Shown here: positions 55,511-64,000 of the stretch, in pieces | Numbering within the stretch: position 1 is the first letter of the stretch | How the letters are laid out: every line of letters begins with the position of its first letter | Source of the DNA: Odontocerum albicorne | Taxonomy: Eukaryota; Arthropoda; Insecta; Trichoptera; Odontoceridae | NCBI GenBank assembly: GCA_949825065.1 | Contig: OX463838.1 | Location: forward strand, 4,566,251-4,630,250 | Length of the DNA stretch: 64,000 nt | Reading direction: 5' to 3' | Made by a program: the position numbers and the translations under genes | The notes under the pieces: generated by a model | The model's database searches: none | What the model saw: the letters and a program-made list of their open reading frames with translations, nothing else | Told to the model about the DNA's origin: nothing

Positions 55511-56555
55511 ATATTCTGTTATTACTGTCCCGTTTTCGTTTACGGTAACGTCAACCTGTCGAGCATGTGAGGGGCCACTCCAAACTGGAACTGCATACTC
55601 TGCTGCTAAACTCATTCTGCTGCTAAACTCACAGTCAAGTGCACAAACTCACAGTCTGTGTGTGTGGTTATGCTTTTCATGGCATCCCAGTGAGTTTCCG
55701 TAGGACGTTATTTCTAGAACCGACTATTTTTTGATATTTTTTATTGTATCAGAAATGAATCAATTTACTAAATATATAATACATTTAAGTATTTTTTTCT
55801 CATAACGTTTCTATATTTGCCTCCATGATGATTATAGCAAAACTCATATAAAATAATGTATTCATTTTTTCCTAAATATATGTCACCTTATTTTTCAAAT
55901 TTATTGATTTTTCTAATGAAATGTCAGTTCATAAAATTTAAACGAAAATTAATTTAGTATAATTTTGTTATCCGAAGGCACTGTCCATTATTTAAAAAAT
56001 AAGGCGCTGTGTATAATGAAGGCAAAACGGCGTGTGTTTCTCGAAAAATTCTCAAAGAAAAAAAAAAAGTTGATTGGAGATATGATAATCTCGACACGTG
56101 CTTCGAATATATATCGTGAACTTATTTTTCTATTCTCCACCATCATGAGTTATTGCTCAGAGAAAAAAGACAAAGAGCAGACTTGGGAGTAAAGTCAACG
56201 AAAATACGTACGTATATTATCTTCTTGTTCTTTTATGGTGGAGTCATAAAATGTGTTTTTATAGTTAAACTATCGACTTTTCCACAAAATTGATTCAGTG
56301 TTATTTCACATACGTAAAAAATTGATCAACGATGAAAGGATTTTGCTGTTTTTCTTTCGAGGTCACCTCTATAAATAAGATTGGGCATTTAGTGATATCT
56401 TGTACACTTTTTCATTACTTTTTGTCTTTTGTAAGAATCGTTTCTTTTTATTGACGTCTTTTCGAAAGATCAATATACAAAAGCCTTGATATATAGGTGA
56501 TTTTACCATATAAATTCTCGTATACTGCAAGCGAAACTTCCCTTCCGTGGTTGCA
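55511..56555. other. Mostly AT-rich spacer, no feature seen
   Basis: A small aaactcacagtc repetition at 55626-55658. No gene recognised. Confidence 0.45.
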
Positions 56556-56559
56556 GTCC

Positions 56560-56905
56560 TAAGACTGGTTTGCAGCAATTCGAAATCTTCTCCTCCATTC
56601 CCCCCTGTCCTGTGCGGCTCCTTTTAAGTCTGTATATGTTGAGCAGCGCACGTCCACCAACAGGTCCTCCAGGTACTCTCGGCGTGGGCGTCCCCTAGAG
56701 TTTGTCCCCTCGGTCATACCCTCCATTATGGCATGCAAGAGGCCCTCTTGTCGTATTATATGCCCGATCCATCTTGCACGCCTTTCGGACAGGATCCTGA
56801 GCAGGTGCCTTCCTCCTTCGATTCGTTGGAGAACCTCTTCATTTGTGATGCGGTCTCTCCAGGAAATTCCTTATAGTCTTCTATAGGACCACATCTCAAA
56901 AGCGA
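56560..56905 (-). mobile_element. RTE-type LINE C-terminal fragment
   Basis: The minus strand reads ISWRDRITNEEVLQRIEGGR, then ARWIGHIIRQEG, TEGTNSRGRPRREYLEDLLV and DRGEWRRRFRIAANQS, a complete order of motifs for the end of this LINE class, interrupted by a stop near the start. Related to 60333-60885. Confidence 0.8.
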
Positions 56906-57047
56906 AACTATGAAAATGTTATATGGAGTTCACTTCTAAGATAAAACAGCTGAAGTTTCAAAGACTAGATGATATTCAAAATATTTCCCAAAGAGGGAGT
57001 TAAGAACGACAACTGTAGAATTCCAGATATGGAATTGTTCTTTTTAA

Positions 57048-57255
57048 CGTGTTCCTCGCGGGAAGCACAAGCGCCTGTGATCTGATCTGTAGTATTCCTT
57101 TGTGTATTTTACGTAATGTTTAGTTTATCTCCTTTATTTAATGAGTCTCCTTAAGAGTAATGGCTATTATTTATTATCAGAAAATTACTTGAATGTCATG
57201 TTTACTTGGTGTTGTAATCAAATATCAGTGGTTCTAAACAAAATACAAAGTTTGA
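57048..57255 (-). mobile_element. piggyBac-like MITE, family P2, reversed, truncated
   Basis: Starts after TTAA (57044-57047) with cgtgttcctcgcggga, follows the short P2 form of 14605-14887 in inverse, and stops at about 57255 before the other end. Confidence 0.75.
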
Positions 57256-57535
57256 ATTCTTTTTCATCAATCTCTTTATTAAAACGTGGCCGAAAAAAAT
57301 CACTGCTTGATACAAATGTGCGGCCACTGATGGTGAATATTTTCTCCAAGTTCTCTTTTATTCTTTTTTTAAAGAACCTTTTTTCTAATATCCTGAAATA
57401 ATTATTAGCTTATTGAGATTATTTTGATCCTGGAAAATTGTATTTTATAAAATGAGTCACGTTTTTATGGTTTGTTTAAGAATTGGTAAAATTTAATTAT
57501 TTACAAAAAATAAATGCCATATATGGTAAATAAAA
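57256..57535. other. AT-rich spacer, no feature seen
   Basis: Nothing recognised. Confidence 0.4.
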
Positions 57536-57538
57536 CTA

Positions 57539-58469
57539 CCTTGATCAAAAAGTTTTAGGACTTTATTCATAAAATCGAAAATATAAGTTTATTCATCAAA
57601 ATCGATATGGTCCCCTTCAAAGTACTCCCCATCGACTGCAACGCACTTACGCCAGCGCTTGATCCAATCTTCGAAACACCGCTGGTACTCAATTTTCGGT
57701 ATGTCCATCAGAGCCGACTTCGATTTTTTCATGACATCCTCTCGGGTGCTGTAACGTGTTCCGTGAATCGGTTTTTTAAGTCGGCTGAACAGGAAAAAGT
57801 CACATGGAGCCATATCAGGCGAATTCAAAAGCTGTTGGATAGTATTCATGTTGTTTTTGGTCAAAAACTCATAGAAATCATGTCTTTCGCGATTTCAACG
57901 TGGTCCTTTTTTTGCATGAAATTGAGGTCTTTCGGCACCAATTTTGTAGCGACACGTCTGAGGCCCAAATCACTAACCAAAAGGTCTTGAGCGGATCCAT
58001 AAGCGATATTCAAGTTCTCTGCCAGCTCTCTGATGGTCAATTTGCGGTTTTCGGCCAACATTTCTTTGATTTTATCGATGTTTTCATCGGTTTTCGACTG
58101 CCACTGCGTTCGTCATCCTCGATCGACTCACGACCACTTCTGAAGCGTTCGTGCCACCAAAAAACACTTCTCCAACTTTTCCATGGTCTGCGGACCGTTA
58201 AATCCGTTTTCACACAAAATTTAATGCAAACTCGTTGATGCACAGTTGATGCCATTACATACTATTCAAACTTGTAAAAAGTCGAAAACACGCACAAAGG
58301 TACATGTACTCAGTACAGCGTAACTTTTACAAATGTCAAGATATGACGCTGAAATTTAAAGGGAAGTGTCAATGATAGATGTGGTAACCTAACAAAAAAA
58401 AAAAAAGAATTCCAATCGGGTGACTGACAGCGCCACACGGTGGTCGGTTCTGAAACTTTTTGATCAAGG
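57539..58469 (-). mobile_element. Mariner-family element, internally deleted (931 bp)
   Basis: The ends ccttgatcaaaaagttt and its inverse at 58453-58469 lie between TA dinucleotides (57537-57538, 58470-58471). About 350 bp shorter than a complete mariner; the missing part is the middle of the transposase. Confidence 0.9.
57589..58255 (-). pseudogene. Mariner transposase remnant, catalytic middle missing
   Basis: Starts MASTVHQRVCIKFCVK. The first helix-turn-helix region is out of frame, then IEDDERSG. A second DNA-binding region follows: LTIRELAENLNIAYGSAQDL, then LVPKDLNFMQKKDHVEIAKD. It then jumps directly to LTKNNMNTIQQLLNSPDMAP and CDFFLF, the third catalytic region, and ends KCVAVDGEYFEGDH. 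The sequence between MISM and LTKN, which holds the first two catalytic Asp residues, is deleted near 57865. Two further frame changes are visible. Confidence 0.88.
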
Positions 58470-58679
58470 TAGTAGTGAAGGATTTGACCAATTTGAATAA
58501 TTTTGCTATTTGGGTAGTGTTTTCTCAGATGATGGAACAGGTAAGAGAAATATCGAACGCCATTTAGCACTTAAACATTTATATATAAACCGCATAGATG
58601 ATAGTCTACTATAGTATTTTGGTGCCAACCTTGATGTATGAGAACAACGTGGATCTAGTAAAACACTAAGAGGAGTCAA

Positions 58680-59165
58680 ATGGCAAGATTTTTATACGAT
58701 TTAGACTCTTATTTGCTTTTTTTTCTTTTTTTTTCTCTCTCTTTTCGCTGGTGGAGAGTCGTGGGTTATGCGTGCGTGTTTGTGCGCTATCTTCTCATTA
58801 ATTTTTATATTGACATACAGCTTAATTATTTCCATGTGTTGTGTTGTGGTTTTTATGTATGAACATCATTTCCTAATCGTCATTTTACTTTTATAAAATT
58901 TGGACTCCTTGAGGCTATTCTTTTTTTCGTTCTTGTTGACAGTTAACCTGAGGAGGTTTATGTGGGTTTAATTTTTATTTTGTTTTCTGCCATATATTTT
59001 GTTGTTTTAGTCTAGATGTACAGGGGTGTGGGCTGAAAGCCCCCCGATGTCCTTGCGGTCGGGCTCGCCTTATATTAGTGGGGTGTATCTCGGCCGAGGG
59101 AATGTTTATAGGTTGAGCCCGGACCTTTTATTGTATTCTATCTTAAATGTGTTTTCTGCAGTTTG
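58680..59165 (+). repeat. Repeat copy a (pair with 59360-59700)
   Basis: caggggtgtgggctgaaa, tgtcc, gggct-gcc-tatatt-gtgggg, gtttcctgcag-like blocks recur in order about 475 bp downstream. Upstream blocks (gacagttaacctgaggaggt / gtcagggaaccttta) are also shared. Likely two diverged copies of one retroelement 3' region. Confidence 0.5.
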
Positions 59166-59299
59166 TTTTGAGATGTATGTTATGTGCGATACTCGGGATG
59201 AGTTTATTATATATACGAGTACCATCACAACGTTTTCCGATATGAGTAGGCAGAAAGGAGAGAGCACCAGACTTAGTATTTAGTACTTTCTACCATAGT

Positions 59300-59361
59300 A
59301 ACTTTTTAAAACAACAACCGCCATATATACGTCAGGTCAGATACTTCTGGGACCACCCTCG
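59300..59361 (-). mobile_element. Tc1/mariner terminal repeat fragment
   Basis: gtcagatacttctgggacca then ccctcgta: in inverse TACGAGGGTGGTCCCAGAAG, a typical mariner-family end. No partner end nearby. Confidence 0.5.
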
Positions 59362-59705
59362 TATGTGCACATTGTGTTACTGTCAGGGAACCTTTATTTG
59401 TTTGTTAGTATTAATCTGAAGTGGTATTTGTGGATTTGTTTTTTTTCCATCCATCCATTTATTTTCTGATTTTTTTTCTTTTTATTCTACATGTTCAGGG
59501 GCGTGGGCTGAAAAACATATGGTGTCCGCGTGACTGGGCTTGCCCTATATTGGTGGGGTGAATCTTGACTGAGGGGATGTTATTAGATGAGTCCAGACCT
59601 TTTGTTAACTTCCGTCTTTAATGTATTTTCTGCAATTTGTGTGTTTTTTGATGAGTATTTAAATATATTATGTACATACTATGTTGCTATCAATAAACCT
59701 ATATT
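59362..59705 (+). repeat. Repeat copy b (pair with 58680-59165)
   Basis: Second copy of the above, ending with caataaacctatatttattc, a possible polyadenylation end. Confidence 0.5.
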
Positions 59706-59779
59706 TATTCAAGTAAATGCGTACTTTGAAAGAAATACATGGAGTGACAATGTATGATATAATACGGAACAAAGTGAAA

Positions 59780-60270
59780 AGATAAACGTAGAGCACGCTG
59801 AGTTGGTTTGCACTTCTCCTCTATGGCTCCGATGCACTTCTCTTCTATGAACCCGCACTCTATGGCTTCGAATGCTGGACGATGTATAACTCATACTCCA
59901 GGCAAATATAAACTGCTGAAATGCGTATACTAAGATGGTCAGCTGGTATGTCCCTAAGAGACAAAATAAAAAAATCACGCATTCGTAGAAGCCTAGGTGT
60001 TACAGACATCGACAGTAAGATGGAGGAGATGCGGATGGATTGAGATGGTGTAGGCACGTTGGACGCAGAGCACCCTTTCACATTGTGAACCAGGAATCTT
60101 CATGGATCATCCTCAAATAACAACCAGAGGAAGACCAAAGAATTCACGGGTGGTGTAAAAAGATAACCTGATGCAGAGGCACGGCCTGGGGGACGTAGTC
60201 CAGGACAGAAGAGCATACAACCTGAGGACGAAGAAAGCTGACCCCAACAGTCTTCGAAGACAGTGAGTTG
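59780..60270 (+). mobile_element. RTE-type LINE C-terminal fragment
   Basis: Plus-strand frames: LYGFECWTMYNSY, AEMRILRWSAGMSLRDKIKK, SRIRRSLGVTDI, then RRAYNLRT at the end in another frame. Same plan as 39705-40310; many stops and frame changes. Confidence 0.7.
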
Positions 60271-60332
60271 GGATGGACCTAGGGAGAAGAAGACGCTGAA
60301 GTGGTTTAAGTTTTTTTTTCTGGGTTACAATC

Positions 60333-60885
60333 TTAGGGTTGGTTTGCACCAAACACTTGATCCCTCCACTCATCTCTGTCATCCGCCAGTCTCTTCACCT
60401 CCTGGTAGCTGCCACAGCGCACATCCCGGATCATCCGGTCCATGTAGCTATATCTAGGGTGGCCTCTATGGTTATTGCCCTCAATTATTTCCTCGACGAT
60501 GGTAAGGAGCAGGCCTGGGTGCCTGATGTTATGGCCTATCCAACTGGATCGTTGTTGGGCAACTCTATTTAGGAGTTGCCTTGTTTTTCCAACCCCGCTC
60601 AATACCTCGTTGTTTCGGATGTGATCTGACCAATGGACCCTGGCCATGCGCCTGTAGCACCACATCTTAAAGGCAGCCAGACGCCCGAACTCACTCTGGC
60701 TGATGGTCCACGTTTCGCAGCCATACAGCAGCACACTCCAGACAAGAGCTTTCACTAAATTCTTCCTAATATTGGTATCAATATTAGGAGATTTAAATAT
60801 CTTGGATTTCTTGTTGAAAACAGCTCTTGCCTGTTGGATCCTATTTATTATTTCTGCCTTTGATCGGCCATCTTGGGATAGGTAT
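60333..60885 (-). mobile_element. RTE-type LINE C-terminal region
   Basis: The minus-strand frame to 60333 encodes VKALVWSVLLYGCETWTISQ, AAFKMWCYRRMARVHWSDHI, WIGHNIRHPGLLLTIVEEII, RGHPRYSYMDRMIRD and DRDEWRDQVFGANQP. It continues upstream to about 60880 (RSKAEIINRIQQARAVFNKK). Open over about 180 codons, so one of the less decayed LINE pieces here. It lacks the RT catalytic core. Confidence 0.85.
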
Positions 60886-61135
60886 GTGGAACAAATGAAT
60901 GAAGAAAATCTAACAAAAGAAACCTATAGCGCTAATGCGAATAGAATGCGTGTGAAAGGAAGACCAAGGAAAGTATGGTTGGATGAAGTTAATGATATTC
61001 TGAAATAAGAAAACGAAAAGTCAGATAAATCGTAGTAGTTGTATGAGAAGGTGTGCGGATGTGGAACAGGCTACATATGTGTACCGAGATAGGAAACTCT
61101 AGCACTCTGTCCTCTCTGTCTACATCTACAGTACA
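60886..61135 (+). mobile_element. RTE-type LINE C-terminal fragment, opposite strand
   Basis: YVEQMNEENLTKETYSANAN, then RGRPRKVWLDEVNDILK-like sequence (RVKGRPRKVWLDEVNDILK), stop, and in another frame CADVEQATYVYRDRKLWHS. Joined tail to head with the previous minus-strand piece, so it is an independent insertion or a rearrangement. Confidence 0.65.
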
Positions 61136-61136
61136 A

Positions 61137-61402
61137 AAAACGTGATAGTATGTATGTATGTACTACTCAAAATACAATAAAACATTCAGAAAACGTGATA
61201 GTATGTATGTATGTACTACTCAAAATACAATAAAACGTTCAGAAAACGTGATAGTATGTACGTATGTACTACTCAAAATACAATAAAATATTCAGAAAAC
61301 GTGATAGTTTGTATGTATGTACTACTCAAGATACAATAAAACGTTCAGAAAACGTGATAGTATGTATGTATGTACTACTCAAAATACAATAAAACATTCA
61401 GA
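61137..61402. repeat. 53-bp tandem repeat, five copies
   Basis: The unit aaaacgtgatagtatgtatg, then tatgtactactcaaaatacaataaaa..ttcag. Non-coding. Follows directly on the LINE end. Confidence 0.93.
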
Positions 61403-61978
61403 AATACATACGAGTATAAAACCTAAGAAACTAAATACTTTTTTTTTTCTTTTAAATTATGTTAATTAGAATGAATAAAAAAATGTTGTTTTTTTTCGGT
61501 AATTTGGTTAAGCGTTTTTTCCTGCTCATAACAACCACCTCAAGAGCGCTTCCTTCTTAAGTTTAACGGGTAACCTACTCTAGAAATGTGATTTTTTTTT
61601 GTATATTCATAAAGTTTAGACCTTTAAGAATATGTTCTCAATAGATAATAAAAAAATTCTCAATATTTTCGAAGTTATAGCTATAAATGAGGCAGCAATT
61701 ACGCCACGCCGGAACGACTCGGACAATAATCTCAAAACTTAAAACGTGTTTTTCTCGAAACTACTTTTTTCGACCTGGTCGATATAAAATATCAAGTTCT
61801 ATCCAACCGATTGCCTTCAAATATGGTATGAAACTTTGATGAATGTTTTTATATCATCCTTACCTTGGAAAATTCAAAACTGTTTTTTTTACTAATTTAA
61901 AAAAATAAAAAAGATTGAAAAAAGGGTAAAAAATATTTTTTCAGTCAGCCGCCATTTTACGATTTTTTTTCTTTGGTA
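61403..61978. other. AT-rich spacer, no feature seen
   Basis: Nothing recognised. Confidence 0.45.
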
Positions 61979-62112
61979 CCAACTACATTATTTTTATTAT
62001 GAAACTGTGTACAATTTTTGTTTTAAATTTATAAAAAAGCTATAACCAACTACATTATTTTTATTATGAAACTGTGTACAATTTTTGTTTTAAATTTATA
62101 AAAAAGCTATAA
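61979..62112. repeat. 67-bp tandem duplication, two copies
   Basis: ccaactacattatttttatt through aaaaaagctataa at 61979-62045 is repeated exactly at 62046-62112 apart from the first bases. Confidence 0.88.
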
Positions 62113-62306
62113 TCATGTCGACCAGCTTACCCTCTTTTTTTACAAGATATAACAATTTTCATTTTTTTTTTCAAATTTTTTTTGTACATTTTCAAATCAT
62201 CAATAAACAAACTGTAAAAAATGTATACGAAAAATATTTTTAACTTTTTTTTAGTATGAAAAAAAACGCCCGAAATTCACGCCTCTAGAATAGAATACTC
62301 CCTTAA

Positions 62307-62916
62307 CCTTTCCTTCCCTGTGTTGGGTATCTTCTACACGTTGCTTCTAATAACCATCAATATCTCTATAAATATAATAAATACAAGGTTAAGATTTTAA
62401 GTATTCCTCCATAATATATTTACGCATTGATTTAAAAAATAATATTAATAATAATCAGAATTTATCGACTACATCGTAGGTGTTTTGTAAAGATCGAAAA
62501 CAAATTCGCATTTAAACGCTGCGAGTGCCTCGTCTTGACGATAGGTGAAGAGTATGCGGGAAGCGCGACACTATATTCGCATCTCACTCTTGCATACTCC
62601 ACTGAATTGCGAGGAGCTCAATTGTCTCAATCGTCGCAAGCGTAAGCCACGCCGGGGTACCGCTCCGCGCCGCAGTATCTTCTGGACTTGCAAATAGATT
62701 AGACCTACGCCCGTTCCGTGAGCGTTGCCAGATGGTTTTTTAATGTTTTAGCAAATAAATCTCAATTATTATAATTTTTAACTTCAATTATAATTAATTA
62801 AGGGGATTATCTATGAATGTTCTTATTTTTCCGATTTAAAATCGCTAATTTTTGATCGCGTACTCCCTACCCAACACCGGAGCGCGCGTTTCAATTTTAG
62901 CACCGTAAGGGAAGGG
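62307..62916 (+). mobile_element. piggyBac-like MITE, family P1, divergent subfamily
   Basis: TTAA at 62303-62306 and 62917-62920. Collinear with P1 at both ends, but the middle (62520-62720) is GC-richer and diverged, and the 3' end reads caccgtaagggaagg rather than cacaggaaggg. It forms a subfamily with the fragment at 1-64. Confidence 0.82.
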
Positions 62917-62994
62917 TTAACACCAAATAAAGGAAATCAAGGGACACCAATGTCGCTAACAATAGGGCCATTTAGTTATCTAGCATACAAGCTA

Positions 62995-63125
62995 TAGAAA
63001 AACATAAATTAAGATGTAAAATGTCCTAATAGTAAATCCAGTTCAGAAGTGAACCCGCCAAGAATTGTATACTTGGGGTATTTGAGTGTTAACCGTTATA
63101 CCCGAGACCGGTGAAAACGTTTAGA
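62995..63125 (-). mobile_element. tRNA-derived SINE, family S2
   Basis: Minus strand: tctcgggtataacggttaac (A-box region), gcgggttcacttctga (B-box region), then taggacattttacatcttaa, the S2 tail. Confidence 0.6.
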
Positions 63126-63640
63126 AGTGGAAATTGAAAAATATGTTCGATTCACAATACTGAAATATCGTAGCGAAATAAAATTTAAATTTAATATAAA
63201 AGAAAACACTGTCGCCCACCACAGCAATCCTTCCAGCTCACTGATTGGTTAATAATACAAATAACAATTATTTGTTCACTTGACGGACTGGAATTCTCTG
63301 ATAATCCTGTTTATTAATTCCTGGAAGTTTCCGATTCGCTGCGCATAATATTAAGTGGCCGCTTCATCAAATCTCCACCCGTTTGATTCGAGTATTGTTT
63401 GGTGTCTTCCCGGTAAATTCAATATAATCTTGGCAATATTTATGAGTTCAACATCGTCTTGATAATATTTCAAACATTTTAAGAATATTTATAACTTCAA
63501 TATTTGTTTGATAATATCTCGTTAATGTTTGTTGACAAAATTTACAATATTTTACCAATATTCAAATTTGAATATTCGGCAACATTAATTTATAACTTCA
63601 ATATCATCTTAGTAACATTTATAATTTAAATGTATAATAT
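63126..63640. other. Spacer with degenerate AT repeats
   Basis: From about 63430 to 63630 words such as aatatttataacttcaatat and tcttgataatattt recur irregularly, a worn tandem repeat. Upstream part unassigned. Confidence 0.4.
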
Positions 63641-63641
63641 A

Positions 63642-63998
63642 TAGTGGTACCTCGGGTTACGAACTTAATTTGTTCTTTGATTCCGTTCACGAGCCGAATT
63701 GTTCTCAAACCGATTTTTTTTCCTATTAAAATTAATGTAAATACAATTAATCCATTCGCCCGCCCAAGAAACATATTGTTTGTTGACTTTTTTATGAATT
63801 TATTATTTTCTTGGCAGCCATAATGGGGGTTAATATGTTAAATATATTTTATATATACTGTATTTAAAAAGCAAAAAAAAATTGTAGCAAGAACAACGAA
63901 CGCAAAGACAAACAACGTTCACAACGCGCGCACCTGAGAACAACTAATACGTAATTGCGTAATGCGCCGTTACAACTAATTCGTGAGCCGAGGCATTG
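63642..63998. mobile_element. pogo/Tigger-like MITE at right edge
   Basis: Left end tagtggtacctcgggttacg; right end, inverted, caatgcctcggctcacgaat. TA lies outside both (63640-63641, 63999-64000). The cagtggtacctcgg style is characteristic of Tigger/pogo elements. 357 bp, non-coding. Confidence 0.6.
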
Positions 63999-64000
63999 TA

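Noticed and set aside
55259..55615. 118-codon minus-strand open frame
   Set aside because: It overlaps the Penelope-like repeat at 55397-55510 in a frame not kept in the copy at 42351, so it is a chance frame.
62520..62720. GC-rich island as a possible exon or CpG promoter
   Set aside because: It lies inside a TTAA-bounded P1 MITE copy and is explained as that subfamily's interior.

Overview
The window looks like a stretch of an animal nuclear genome, most probably an insect. It is strongly AT-rich. It holds Tc1/mariner, piggyBac-like, hAT-like and PIF/Harbinger-like DNA transposons, 3' ends of RTE-, Jockey- and other LINE-type non-LTR retrotransposons, tRNA-derived SINEs, a solo LTR and satellites. 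There are no operons, ribosome binding sites or dense open frames. One 200-base assembly gap lies against a long (TA)n run. The species cannot be named from the sequence alone.

The only convincing host coding sequence is two small exons on the minus strand, 38071-38160 (90 bp) and 8653-8787 (135 bp). Both are flanked by good splice sites and both are in the same phase. Spliced together, the second continues the reading frame of the first (..QRY-P-R-P-I-R-V-E-D-D..). The simplest reading is one large minus-strand gene whose introns, including about 29 kb between the two exons, contain nearly everything else here. I do not recognise the protein.

Layout: 1-9.7 kb has piggyBac-like MITEs, a cytosine-poor minisatellite, a long-terminal-repeat-arm element with a mariner nested in it, LINE ends, and the downstream exon. 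10-19 kb has RTE pieces, a solo LTR (10973), a second LTR with some internal sequence (17756), a LINE with an RT C-terminus (13430), a Harbinger-like MITE and more TTAA-flanked MITEs. 19-31 kb has the gap and (TA)n, a pogo-like MITE, a Jockey 3' end, a Tc1/mariner derivative with a 30-bp perfect hairpin, a 78-bp satellite with an eight-unit higher-order period, a decayed 1.29-kb mariner, and 42-bp and 52-bp tandem repeats. 32-45 kb has a 116-bp tandem array between inverted flanks, the upstream exon, RTE fragments, a mariner rearranged so that both ends are 5' ends, and a nearly intact mariner (43254-44538) with one visible frameshift. 45-64 kb has LINE ends, a hAT derivative with perfect 8-bp target duplication, an internally deleted mariner, several RTE fragments in both orientations, and a second pogo-like MITE at the right edge.

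Nothing here forms a pathway or multi-gene system. What links the parts is mobilisation: non-autonomous elements depend on transposases encoded elsewhere, and some SINEs carry a 3' tail resembling that of a LINE family present in the same window. The most interesting items are the two phase-matched exons, the higher-order satellite, the repeated inversion of mariner ends in independent families, and the hammerhead-like motifs in a Penelope-like repeat.
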